Source: a virus. Taken from it: a stretch of 25,450 nucleotides of DNA. The stretch is from IMG/VR virus record IMGVR_UViG_3300007541_000193, positions 1 to 25,450 of that record; one strand, written 5' to 3'. The position numbers and the translations under genes were made by a program. Under the pieces are notes generated by a model. That model was not told the DNA's origin and did no database searches. It worked only from the letters and a program-made list of their open reading frames with translations. Each line of letters opens with the position of its first letter. Position 1 is the stretch's first letter. Below are positions 4,426-10,820 of the stretch, piece by piece.

Positions 4426-5082
4426 TTACAATAATCTTTGTTTTGCTATATTAAATTGTTCTTCTGAAACATCATTATAAATAATATTTCTTCCTTTATT
4501 CTTTGCAGAAAGAAGGATAGACCCAGTTCCAGCCATTAGGTCTGCAACAGTATTACCTTTTTCTGTGAAAGCATCTATAATTATATCACACAACGCAAGA
4601 GGTACTGAGTCCTCAGTAAATCCTTCGTAGATATCTAATTCTAGCATGTGGAGCCAGGGGATGTCAATAACTAAACTATCAATTTTATCTGAATAGTAGG
4701 GACTTCCTTTGATAATATTTATAAAATACACCTGAGTATCTACATAGCCGTCATACATGGGATCATTACCAAATTCCCAAACAAGTGGTGCCTCAAACTT
4801 AAAATTAAAATTTTGAACAATCTTTGCAATAATTTCATACATGATAGGCCTGGCAGGCACACCCAAAAGTATTCTTCCATTATCTTTTAGTGCATAGTCC
4901 ATATGCCTAATAATATTCATTAGATTACTTAAATAGCTATCTTTGCCATCATTATGAATTTGTTGGTCCGCATTGCCATATAAATTTACTGTTGAGCTAC
5001 CTTCATACGGTGGATGTGTTACAAATAGGTCAACACTATTTTTTTCAAGAAAAATATTCCTTGCATCTTCACAATAAAACAA
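4426..5082 (-). CDS. DNA methyltransferase, beta-class N6-A/N4-C type, 218 aa
   Basis: Motif IV appears near the N-terminus as THPPYEG (residues 22-28) and the AdoMet-binding motif I near the C-terminus as DLMAGTGS (181-188). This IV-before-I order defines the beta class of amino-methyltransferases, with the target-recognition region between. Motif IV usually reads D/S/N-P-P-Y, so the histidine is unusual. The start is TTG at 5082, directly after the stop of the zinc-ribbon gene. No restriction enzyme gene is seen, so an orphan phage methylase that protects or marks phage DNA is most likely. Inactivity cannot be excluded. Confidence 0.8.
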   Translation of the reverse strand: MFYCEDARNIFLEKNSVDLFVTHPPYEGSSTVNLYGNADQQIHNDGKDSYLSNLMNIIRHMDYALKDNGRILLGVPARPIMYEIIAKIVQNFNFKFEAPLVWEFGNDPMYDGYVDTQVYFINIIKGSPYYSDKIDSLVIDIPWLHMLELDIYEGFTEDSVPLALCDIIIDAFTEKGNTVADLMAGTGSILLSAKNKGRNIIYNDVSEEQFNIAKQRLL

Positions 5083-5286
5083 TTACCATTTTCCAATCGG
5101 ACATTTTGCTCTTTGCAATGTTGTTTTTAATTGCATGAAACATCCACACTTAGAGCATCTTTTAGTTCTTGGCCTAAATGCTGGACAAGTGTTACAAATT
5201 GATAAACGATATTCTACCGTTTCTCTATCTGTTTTCTCTTCGCCAGGATTAAACAGGTCTGTAAACTTAACATCTTCTTCTGACAT
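5083..5286 (-). CDS. Six-cysteine zinc-ribbon protein, 67 aa
   Basis: Cysteines at 31, 34, 44, 47, 49 and 62 lie in the sequence ICNTCPAF, RCSKCGCFMQLK and AKCPIGKW. This matches a small phage/bacterial zinc-ribbon family (DUF6171-like, from memory). The start codon lies six bases after a TGCTATAAT box, so the gene is predicted to be leaderless and to head a transcript running into the methyltransferase. A clear paralogue lies at 11979-12224 in the tail region. Function unknown; metal binding is confident. Confidence 0.8.
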   Translation of the reverse strand: MSEEDVKFTDLFNPGEEKTDRETVEYRLSICNTCPAFRPRTKRCSKCGCFMQLKTTLQRAKCPIGKW

Positions 5287-5292
5287 TTTTAT

Positions 5293-5301
5293 ATTATAGC
5301 A
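5293..5301 (-). promoter_or_regulatory. Extended -10 promoter, leaderless
   Basis: On the minus strand TGCTATAAT followed by six bases (ATAAAA) and the ATG at 5286. It lies in the gap after the 2OG gene and would let the zinc-ribbon/methyltransferase part be expressed independently. Confidence 0.65.
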
Positions 5302-5307
5302 TGACTA

Positions 5308-5931
5308 CTAATCAGTAAAAAATTCAGTCTCAGAGACATTTCCCCGTTTGCCGTAAAATAAAACAAGGGTGTGTCTTTTCCCTGATTCCACTGGCTGCAC
5401 TTCGTGAATATGATCTACATCACCCTTAAAAAATATAAGAGATCCCTTGTCTGGAGATACCGAAAGATTATGTTGTGGAAAATAAATTTGCCCTCCACTA
5501 AAATCAACTCCAGACTGTGATGCATATAGCAAAGCAGAATATTCTATTTCTTCAGGAATCCCGTCGTCTCTCCACGGAGAGCCATCTAGCTTAGTACTAT
5601 CTGAATGCATCGGATTATATCCGCCTTCAGATATTTGAGAAAAGTTCATATTGACAAGATCTAAATCTATAGAGTAAAACTCTTCCATAGTGTTTTTAAT
5701 TTTATTTACAATATCTGATACAAACAATATTGCACTATTTTCTAGCTCGTCTTCTCCCAGCTCAGATGCTGGATTATTTATAGAAACTTTGGATGCCTCA
5801 AAAGAATTTTTCTGTCCAAGTGCTGAAGACATTCCTGGGCGGGGCTCTGGAATAAGTTTATTTTGTAAGCCACTTACAATCATATCTGCATCTTCATTAG
5901 ATATATAGTGCTTGATAATTTGAACTGACAT
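5308..5931 (-). CDS. 2OG-Fe(II) oxygenase, prolyl-4-hydroxylase-like, 207 aa
   Basis: Iron ligands are H109-x-D111 (MHSDS) and most likely H176 (HIHEV), with R186 as the 2-oxoglutarate anchor; SGGQIYFPQHNLSVSPDKG and LIFFKGD between them are typical of the fold. The first 100 residues are helical and less conserved, as usual in this superfamily. It is the first gene of the leftward operon; TAAACT six bases upstream of the ATG may be a weak -10 box for a leaderless start. It is divergent from the rightward gene at 5987. Substrate unknown; it shares the family with seven other genes here. Confidence 0.85.
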   Translation of the reverse strand: MSVQIIKHYISNEDADMIVSGLQNKLIPEPRPGMSSALGQKNSFEASKVSINNPASELGEDELENSAILFVSDIVNKIKNTMEEFYSIDLDLVNMNFSQISEGGYNPMHSDSTKLDGSPWRDDGIPEEIEYSALLYASQSGVDFSGGQIYFPQHNLSVSPDKGSLIFFKGDVDHIHEVQPVESGKRHTLVLFYGKRGNVSETEFFTD

Positions 5932-5972
5932 ACATATAGTTTACCAGAAAAAGAATTGTAAAAAACGGAAAC

Positions 5973-5978
5973 TATAAT
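5973..5978 (+). promoter_or_regulatory. Candidate -10 box for rightward transcription
   Basis: TATAAT eight bases before the ATG at 5987, giving a leader of at most two bases. No extended TG and no clear -35 are present. It lies back to back with the leftward operon start at 5931. Confidence 0.45.
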
Positions 5979-5986
5979 TAATTATT

Positions 5987-6265
5987 ATGTCGGAGCTAGA
6001 GATGTTTTATATGATAGTCGGTATTGCAGTGGGAGTTATCTCAATCATTGCAGGATTTGCAGGAGCAATACGCTGGCTAGTAAAGCACTACTTACAAGAG
6101 CTTAAGCCAAACGGCGGATCATCTTTGAAAGATCAAATAAATAGACTTGAAGCTCGTATTCAAAATTCAGAAACATGGGGCAAAGAAACTTACAGAAGAA
6201 CAGAAAAGCTCGAAGAGCAGATTGATGATCTTTATGCAAAACTTATTCGTCATTTAGACAAGTAA
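5987..6265 (+). CDS. Membrane-anchored coiled-coil protein, holin candidate, 92 aa
   Basis: One strongly hydrophobic segment (residues 7-32, IVGIAVGVISIIAGFAGAI inside it) is followed by a charged coiled-coil (SSLKDQINRLEARIQNSE and LEEQIDDLYAKLIRHLDK). This layout resembles small actinophage proteins annotated as DUF2746 and some holin or spanin-like lysis proteins; I cannot separate these. It opens rightward transcription just ahead of the tail-fibre array, and the only lysozyme-like gene in the window is 6 kb away on the other strand, so a lysis role is only a candidate. Confidence 0.65.
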   Translation: MSELEMFYMIVGIAVGVISIIAGFAGAIRWLVKHYLQELKPNGGSSLKDQINRLEARIQNSETWGKETYRRTEKLEEQIDDLYAKLIRHLDK

Positions 6266-6426
6266 TATATATAATATATAAATATAAAATATATTCAACT
6301 ACACTCGATACGAGTTACTATGAATAATATATATTAATAATCAACCCTTCATTATGTTATCAGATGTCAAGTACTTTTTTGATAACAAAGCTATAACTCT
6401 TTTATAACATTTCTATGTCTTGGATG
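6266..6426. promoter_or_regulatory. A+T-rich gap with operator-like palindromes
   Basis: After an alternating A/T stretch there is a 13-base palindrome ACTCG-ATA-CGAGT (6303-6315). An inverted repeat TGTTATCA (6355-6362) / TGATAACA (6380-6387) brackets GATGTCAAG (6363-6371). No gene is seen. Regulator binding is plausible but not shown. Confidence 0.4.
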
Positions 6427-6435
6427 TGTTATAAT
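6427..6435 (+). promoter_or_regulatory. Extended -10 promoter of the short RNA
   Basis: TGTTATAAT, with transcription expected near G6442, which is also the first base of the terminator stem. Confidence 0.6.
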
Positions 6436-6441
6436 ATATTT

Positions 6442-6496
6442 GCTAGCATTCAGGATGTCTCTCTCATACCCACTGCCCTGGATGCTAGCTTTTTTT
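6442..6496 (+). ncRNA. Predicted ~55-nt hairpin RNA
   Basis: The predicted transcript from the promoter at 6427-6435 is one hairpin: 13 base pairs (6442-6454 with 6477-6489, one G-U pair), a 22-base loop rich in CU (6455-6476), and a run of seven T (6490-6496) followed by ATTTTT. Because the RNA would end almost as soon as it begins, and no frame fits in it, a small structured RNA is the simplest reading. The loop holds UCUCUCUC and could pair with GAGAG-type ribosome sites; this is speculation. Confidence 0.5.
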
Positions 6497-6501
6497 ATTT
6501 T
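6442..6501 (+). terminator. Strong intrinsic terminator
   Basis: GCTAGCATTCAGG / CCTGGATGCTAGC stem followed by TTTTTTTATTTTT. It also insulates the fibre array from readthrough of the 5987 gene. Confidence 0.8.
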
Positions 6502-6504
6502 TGG

Positions 6505-6513
6505 TGGTATAAT
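6505..6513 (+). promoter_or_regulatory. Extended -10 promoter for the first fibre gene
   Basis: TGGTATAAT nine bases before the ATG at 6523, directly behind the terminator T-tract. The leader would be about three bases. Confidence 0.6.
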
Positions 6514-6522
6514 TTAGGTACT

Positions 6523-6906
6523 ATGGCATCTTGCGACCCACAAATTTTTGGAGCTGACCCTGCAAACATTACATGGCAGGTGGTCAGAGGCGATACTGCT
6601 GAACTGAGGGTAGAGTTCTACGAAAACGATGAGGCCACCGCTTACGACACAACGGGTTGGACTTACGAAGCATCGGCTTATGATTACAAAGCAGAAGTCA
6701 CAGATGAACTTGAAGTAACTGCAGCAGATGGATATGTCACAATCGTGGCTCCTGCAGATTTAACGCAGCAATGGGCAACAGGGTATGGCTCAAAGCTAGC
6801 AGAATTGGCTTTTGATCTCCAGGTGACTGTTGATGCAGATACGGTGTGGACACCAGTTATCGGCACAATTGTTGTACTCGGAGACGTTACAGGAGGTAGT
6901 TTATAA
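6523..6906 (+). CDS. BppU-N-like Ig-domain tail/baseplate protein, 127 aa
   Basis: I use the ATG at 6523, since the longer frame from 6415 would cover the terminator hairpin. The sequence VVRGDTAELRVEFYENDEAT near the start and a late strand ending VIGTIVVLGDVTGG match the pattern of N-terminal domains of phage baseplate-upper/receptor-binding proteins (BppU-N-like), a beta-sandwich that attaches fibres to the baseplate. Paralogous patterns occur at 8631-9017 and 13432-13836. It is joined by TAATG to the collagen-like gene, suggesting the two assemble together. Confidence 0.7.
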   Translation: MASCDPQIFGADPANITWQVVRGDTAELRVEFYENDEATAYDTTGWTYEASAYDYKAEVTDELEVTAADGYVTIVAPADLTQQWATGYGSKLAELAFDLQVTVDADTVWTPVIGTIVVLGDVTGGSL

Positions 6907-7145
6907 TGCCAACTATTAAGATTGTTCCCTTCCCAGGAGTTGAAGGACCGCAAGGTGCTAGAGGACTTCAGGGTATTCAGGGAGAAACAGGACTAACAGG
7001 ACCAATCGGACCCGCTGGAGCAGACGGTGATGCAACAGCTTACACGCCAGCAACACCGTCAGACTGGAATGTTGCACCAGCTACAATTGCAGCAGCTCTA
7101 GATGAACTTGCATCTAGAACAAAGGCCCTAGAGGAGGGTAGCTAA
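6906..7145 (+). CDS. Collagen-like short tail protein, 79 aa
   Basis: Residues 10-42 are Gly-X-Y triplets (GVEGPQGARGLQGIQGETG and further), a collagen-like stalk expected to trimerise. It follows a short hydrophobic N-terminal strand (MPTIKIVPFP) and precedes a helical C-terminus (TIAAALDELASRTKALEEGS) that probably nucleates the trimer. GGAGG lies about nine bases upstream and the ATG overlaps the previous stop by one base. Proline sits in X and Y positions, so it is a conceivable target of the phage's prolyl-hydroxylase-like enzymes; this is inference. Confidence 0.8.
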   Translation: MPTIKIVPFPGVEGPQGARGLQGIQGETGLTGPIGPAGADGDATAYTPATPSDWNVAPATIAAALDELASRTKALEEGS

Positions 7146-7426
7146 TGGCACAACACGAATTACACGTTCTTAGCAACGTAACAGAAACACGACTTACACC
7201 AAACGGAACACACTCTGGAATGGATATTACATTGCAGAATGTTAATGAAACAGGATTTGTTTATATCGGTGACGAGGGAGTAACATCCGCAAGCTACGGA
7301 TACAGAATCCCAGCAGGACACGCATGGTCAGTAGAACTTTCTGGACAAGATGCACTTTATGCAATTGCAGAAACAGATGGCATGGAACTTGCAAAACTAA
7401 CGGTAGGCCTAGAGAGCGGTAACTAA
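7145..7426 (+). CDS. Small beta-rich virion protein, 93 aa
   Basis: The sequence contains GFVYIGDEGVTSASYGYRIP and WSVELSGQDALYAIAETDGM, a strand-rich pattern seen in small phage structural proteins sitting between fibre genes (decoration or adaptor type). GGAGG precedes the ATG by seven bases and the ATG overlaps the previous stop by one base. The gene is the third member of the 6523-7878 unit. No precise fold or symbol can be assigned. Confidence 0.65.
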   Translation: MAQHELHVLSNVTETRLTPNGTHSGMDITLQNVNETGFVYIGDEGVTSASYGYRIPAGHAWSVELSGQDALYAIAETDGMELAKLTVGLESGN

Positions 7427-7878
7427 TGGCTAGGTTTACAAATCCAGTTACCCAGCAAGACCTAGCTGGAGTATTCCCACAGCCAGTAAATTGGACACCA
7501 GTACTTACATCTTCAAACGGTGACTTCGCACAATCAGGCAATCCAGCATATGGAACTTACCTGAAATACGGTCGCATGGTAGTAACAAACATTTTTATTC
7601 CATTTAATGAAGTTACAAATTTTGGAACTGGTCAATATATAACAACTCTTCCATTTTCTGCAACGTTCCACCAAGATGTTGTAGCAGGGTCATTGCACAA
7701 CACAAACGCTGGTGATCACTTTACAATAAAGGGACACCTGAGCGACGGAAGCAGTCTAATGACAATCTGGTATATTTCTGGAGCATCGAAGGATGAGCCA
7801 CTGGATCACAACTCACCAGTAAGTTTGGATACAACAGATCTGTTTCACATGTCCTTTATCTATGAAACAGATGAATAA
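7426..7878 (+). CDS. Tail-fibre head-like protein, 150 aa
   Basis: The N-terminus (MARFTNPVTQQDLAG) is followed by a beta-sandwich-like region with WTPVLTSSNGDFAQSGNP, YLKYGRMVVTNIFIPF and TTLPFSA, a pattern common to the C-terminal head domains of phage fibres where receptor contact occurs. Here it is a free-standing gene, so it may form the tip of a fibre whose stalk is the collagen-like protein two genes upstream. TAATG junction with the previous gene; last of the 6523-7878 unit. Confidence 0.65.
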   Translation: MARFTNPVTQQDLAGVFPQPVNWTPVLTSSNGDFAQSGNPAYGTYLKYGRMVVTNIFIPFNEVTNFGTGQYITTLPFSATFHQDVVAGSLHNTNAGDHFTIKGHLSDGSSLMTIWYISGASKDEPLDHNSPVSLDTTDLFHMSFIYETDE

Positions 7879-7880
7879 TC

Positions 7881-7889
7881 TGAGATAAT
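7881..7889 (+). promoter_or_regulatory. Extended -10 promoter, leaderless
   Basis: TGAGATAAT (5/6 match in the -10 box), then exactly six bases before the ATG at 7896. No ribosome site precedes that gene. Confidence 0.55.
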
Positions 7890-7895
7890 TGGTAT

Positions 7896-8615
7896 ATGGC
7901 AAATCCCGACATTGAATTTCCCAAATCTAAAGCGTCTAAATATGCAGACAAGGTTAGTCGTAATGATAGCTTACTGCAAGAAGCAGGGTACATAGCAGTA
8001 CCTGGACCAGCAGGACCCCAGGGCCCACAGGGCCCCGCAGGTCCAAAAGGTGAAAAGGGAGATGCGGGCCCAGTAGGACCCAAGGGTGAAAAAGGACCTC
8101 AGGGTGTACAGGGAAAAGACGGATCAGCCTATCTTCCAATACACGGACAGCACCCAGGATGGGCTAAGTATATCGACAAAGCTAATGCTGATCCAGTAAG
8201 ACTAGGTGCAACACGTGGCGAAGATGGCTGGGTAGTTTTACAACTTAAAAAGCCATTTGCAAAAGAAAACTATCAACCAAAAGGTTTTGTAGGAAACTTG
8301 TACAACGAAAATAGTTATCGCATAAATACCAAACCACTCAAGATTGGTGCAGGGCTTACAATAAAGTATGACTTTGAAATTGAAACATTCTCTTCAAATA
8401 CCGAAGTGTGGGTAAGGTCAGCTGTTCCAGGCACTCCAAAAGAAACAACCACATTTGGAGGATTCTTTAAATATGCCTACACTTATGAATTCTCAGTTGT
8501 CCATAATCTACATGTTACAGATGAGGCAGAAAGAACAGCAGGTATAAGGCCAGAAGTGCGTGCTGACCTTGATTCACTAATTAAGCTAAAAAGTATAACA
8601 ATTTCTGTATCTTAG
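7896..8615 (+). CDS. Collagen-like fibre protein with C-terminal beta domain, 239 aa
   Basis: Residues about 36-75 are near-perfect Gly-X-Y triplets ([19 protein letters not shown] and onward, rich in GPK/GEK), flanked by a short N-terminal region and a ~160-residue C-terminal domain containing [14 protein letters not shown] and several strands. Collagen-like stalks trimerise and project a binding head. The gene stands alone behind a leaderless promoter and is followed by another. High proline in the triplets makes it a candidate substrate for prolyl hydroxylation by the 2OG enzymes; not shown. Confidence 0.8.
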   Translation: MANPDIEFPKSKASKYADKVSRNDSLLQEAGYIAVPGPAGPQGPQGPAGPKGEKGDAGPVGPKGEKGPQGVQGKDGSAYLPIHGQHPGWAKYIDKANADPVRLGATRGEDGWVVLQLKKPFAKENYQPKGFVGNLYNENSYRINTKPLKIGAGLTIKYDFEIETFSSNTEVWVRSAVPGTPKETTTFGGFFKYAYTYEFSVVHNLHVTDEAERTAGIRPEVRADLDSLIKLKSITISVS

Positions 8616-8624
8616 TGCTATAAT
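8616..8624 (+). promoter_or_regulatory. Extended -10 promoter, leaderless
   Basis: TGCTATAAT, then six bases (ATACCC), then the ATG at 8631. It overlaps the stop codon of the upstream gene. Confidence 0.7.
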
Positions 8625-8630
8625 ATACCC

Positions 8631-9017
8631 ATGGCTTTTCCAGGTACCTATAATATTTCATACTACAAGGGTGATACCCTTGAGTTTAATGTATATCCAA
8701 AAGACTCTAATGGGGATACCTTCTTGCTTACTAATTTTGGTAATGCAAAGTTTACTATTTCAACAGCACGTGGAGCAGATGGCGTTGCAAATCAAATTGA
8801 AGCCTATATCGCTATTTCTGATGATTTAACTCACGTAACCTGTGCAATCAGACCAGCTGATGGAATACAGCTTACAGCAGGAACAACCTATGTCTATGAC
8901 GTAGAGGTTACATTGCCTTCCAGCCAGCCACCCTACAACAGGTCGTACCCAACAACTCATACACTACTAACTGGTAACATTTCGGTAACAGACCACGTAA
9001 CTGGAGCAACTGCATAA
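8631..9017 (+). CDS. BppU-N-like Ig-domain tail/baseplate protein, 128 aa
   Basis: The pattern ISYYKGDTLEFNVYPKDSNG near the N-terminus, a middle beta segment (AIRPADGIQLTAGTTYVYDV) and a final strand GNISVTDHVTGATA repeat the layout of the 6523-6906 and 13432-13836 proteins: a baseplate-attachment beta-sandwich. The gene is leaderless and coupled by TAATG to the next gene, so it may anchor the product of 9017-9616. Family by pattern; exact role unproven. Confidence 0.65.
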   Translation: MAFPGTYNISYYKGDTLEFNVYPKDSNGDTFLLTNFGNAKFTISTARGADGVANQIEAYIAISDDLTHVTCAIRPADGIQLTAGTTYVYDVEVTLPSSQPPYNRSYPTTHTLLTGNISVTDHVTGATA

Positions 9018-9616
9018 TGGCAGAAGTAGTTCTTGCAACAGATGACCTAACCATTCTTGGAGGACCATCATCTATTGATGTAAATCTTGACATAGGACCT
9101 CAGGGTACAAGAGGCACATTGATTTTTGTCGGAAACGGCAAGCCAGATTTAGCAATAGCCCTACCTACTGGGTACACCGTAAGAGTGCTAGATATGTATA
9201 TCAACATTCTGTCATCAGATGATGAGTATATGTATCTTTATCAGTATGTAAACAATGGAGTTTCTAATGAGTGGGTAAAGCTAATGAAGCTTACTCCAAA
9301 CCAATACAGCGTAAACTCTAATACGACTTTTGTAAATGGAGTAGCAGATATAAACTTGCCACTTTCTGCAATTGTCCCATCATACCCAGAACTTCTTGCA
9401 AACATCACTGCTGAAAACTTTAATGTTCAAGCTACAGTGCCAAATCTAAATCCAATTTCTTCAGGAGTAATTGTTGGAGAGATTATTGTTGATCCAGTAA
9501 CATCAACACAGGTACTTCCAATTTCAATTACAGCCATTGAGTACGACTCTGACTCAAGTACTTGGTCAGATATCACAGGAGATAAAGTAGTTTATTTATA
9601 CATTACTGTGGTATAA
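9017..9616 (+). CDS. Tail protein with GPQG motif, 199 aa
   Basis: The N-terminal ~45 residues include DIGPQGTRGTLIFVGNGKP, a turn seen in actinophage minor tail proteins where a GPxGxRG stretch precedes a beta domain. The rest is strand-rich (YLYQYVNNGVSNEWVKLMKL; a V/P/S-rich segment; final KVVYLYITVV). It likely forms part of a fibre or baseplate appendage with the Ig-like protein encoded immediately upstream (TAATG overlap, GGAG ten bases before the ATG). No catalytic motif. Confidence 0.65.
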   Translation: MAEVVLATDDLTILGGPSSIDVNLDIGPQGTRGTLIFVGNGKPDLAIALPTGYTVRVLDMYINILSSDDEYMYLYQYVNNGVSNEWVKLMKLTPNQYSVNSNTTFVNGVADINLPLSAIVPSYPELLANITAENFNVQATVPNLNPISSGVIVGEIIVDPVTSTQVLPISITAIEYDSDSSTWSDITGDKVVYLYITVV

Positions 9617-9617
9617 T
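9609..9617 (+). promoter_or_regulatory. Extended -10 promoter
   Basis: TGGTATAAT overlaps the end of the 9017-9616 gene. The ATG at 9635 is 17 bases downstream with a GGTGAT-like ribosome site, so this unit would have a short leader. Confidence 0.5.
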
Positions 9618-9634
9618 AATGGCGGTGATGATTA

Positions 9635-10069
9635 ATGGCTGCTGAAGATATCGGTTCTTTATATAATACTAAAATGCCTGGCTACGAGGATGCCGCAGAC
9701 ATTCAGGCTGCCCTCAAGTTATTTCTATATGGGTCTACAGCCTATGATACAGCCAACACCGATCCAACACAATTGCCGAATCCATCCCTAGCCAGGCACC
9801 TTCAAGACCTTGATGACGCAATTACTACCCTAGAAGACCAGGGCCTAGGCTCTCTATACACAGCTACAGAGCCTACATCACCACAGGACGGACTCATTTG
9901 GGTAGATGCCGATGCCTCAGTACCAATTGTTTCTGGAAATATTTTTTATCAAGCAGATGCTCCTACAGGAACAATAGCGGAGGGCAGCATCTGGACAGAT
10001 AGCGACTCATCACCACTAACAATGTATGTCTACGACATCTCGCTAGGATGGAGAGAGGTGGGTGCATAA
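9635..10069 (+). CDS. Virion-associated protein, 144 aa
   Basis: The N-terminal half is helical (MAAEDIGSLYNTKMPGYEDA, then SLARHLQDLDDAITTLEDQG), while the second half contains the repeated phrase DGLIWVDADAS and EGSIWTDSDSS with a final YVYDISLGWREVGA. This 'label-like' pattern, where a W-V/T-D unit is repeated, occurs in structural genes of environmental phages next to fibres. It begins a three-gene unit (9635-10808) through two TAATG junctions. Function unknown beyond a likely tail association. Confidence 0.6.
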   Translation: MAAEDIGSLYNTKMPGYEDAADIQAALKLFLYGSTAYDTANTDPTQLPNPSLARHLQDLDDAITTLEDQGLGSLYTATEPTSPQDGLIWVDADASVPIVSGNIFYQADAPTGTIAEGSIWTDSDSSPLTMYVYDISLGWREVGA

Positions 10070-10179
10070 TGGCTGGTCAAACAGAACAGCAACTTAAAGA
10101 GGCAGCAATCGCAAAGTTAATTAAGGTAGTAGGCCTAACAGAGGCCGAGTTACGTGCATTGGGGTTGAGTTCTGAATAA
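10069..10179 (+). CDS. Helical microprotein, 36 aa
   Basis: The short frame encodes MAGQTEQQLKEAAIAKLIKV followed by GLTEAELRALGLSSE, a pair of helices. Both ends overlap neighbours by one base in TAATG junctions (10069 and 10179), and a GAGAGG stretch lies before the first. The perfect fit between two larger structural genes makes it very likely real. It may act as an assembly helper or small virion component for the adjacent fibre protein; this is inference. Confidence 0.65.
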   Translation: MAGQTEQQLKEAAIAKLIKVVGLTEAELRALGLSSE

Positions 10180-10808
10180 TGAGTACAATTAGTTCAAGTA
10201 GTAAGCTGGGTTATATTTATGATCAGGCAACAGACACCTGGCACCCAATTGCAGGTCTAGTAAATACCTCTACAAATTATCAATGGTCTGGAACACAAGA
10301 TTTTTCAAATACTGTAACATTTGAGGATGTTCTTAATGCAAAAGCGGGAGTTAATAACTTCCTAAATCCATCAGCACGAGATGCCGCTATTCCATCACCA
10401 ACAAACGGTATCGTTGCTTTTGTTAGGCAGACTGACTCAGGAACTCAAATTAATGAGCTACAGTATTATTACAACGGTGCATGGAGATTTGTAAATGATG
10501 CTACAAGACTTCTTGCACAAACTTCTAGCTATACACTTTCTTATACCGATGTAGGAAATACCGTAATCATTGATTCAGCCTCAGACACTCAGGTTACGGT
10601 ACCAGCCAATAGCACAACGGCATTTGTTATTGGACAAAGGCTAGAAATAATTCGTGCGGGAGCGGGAAATGTGGAAATCCTGGCAGACACTGGAGTTACA
10701 ATTAGAAGCAAGAATAGTAATCTTAAAATAGCAGCACAATATTCTGGTGCAGTTTTAATTAAAACAGACACAAATACCTGGCTTCTTATCGGAGATCTAA
10801 CAGCGTAG
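10179..10808 (+). CDS. Tail-fibre protein with shared C-terminal domain, 209 aa
   Basis: The N-terminus (MSTISSSSKLGYIYDQATDT) leads to a central region with NELQYYYNGAWRFVND, and the last ~95 residues (from SSYTLSYTDVGNTVIID to WLLIGDLTA) form a beta domain that recurs at the C-terminus of the 622-residue fibre (16924-18792: SYTLDTLDHQDNIVEM ... WVIYGDLTA). The shared module, with an AGAGNVEILADTGVT core, is common in fibres of environmental phages and likely trimerises or binds the host surface. Confidence 0.7.
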   Translation: MSTISSSSKLGYIYDQATDTWHPIAGLVNTSTNYQWSGTQDFSNTVTFEDVLNAKAGVNNFLNPSARDAAIPSPTNGIVAFVRQTDSGTQINELQYYYNGAWRFVNDATRLLAQTSSYTLSYTDVGNTVIIDSASDTQVTVPANSTTAFVIGQRLEIIRAGAGNVEILADTGVTIRSKNSNLKIAAQYSGAVLIKTDTNTWLLIGDLTA

Positions 10809-10820
10809 TAAGGATTTAAA

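Noticed and set aside
3955-4434. 159-residue plus-strand frame
   Set aside because: Antisense to three coupled minus-strand genes with ribosome sites; the translation lacks domain-like features.
6415-6522. N-terminal extension of the first fibre gene
   Set aside because: It would translate the terminator hairpin and lies upstream of the promoter at 6505-6513; the paralogues start at the equivalent of 6523.
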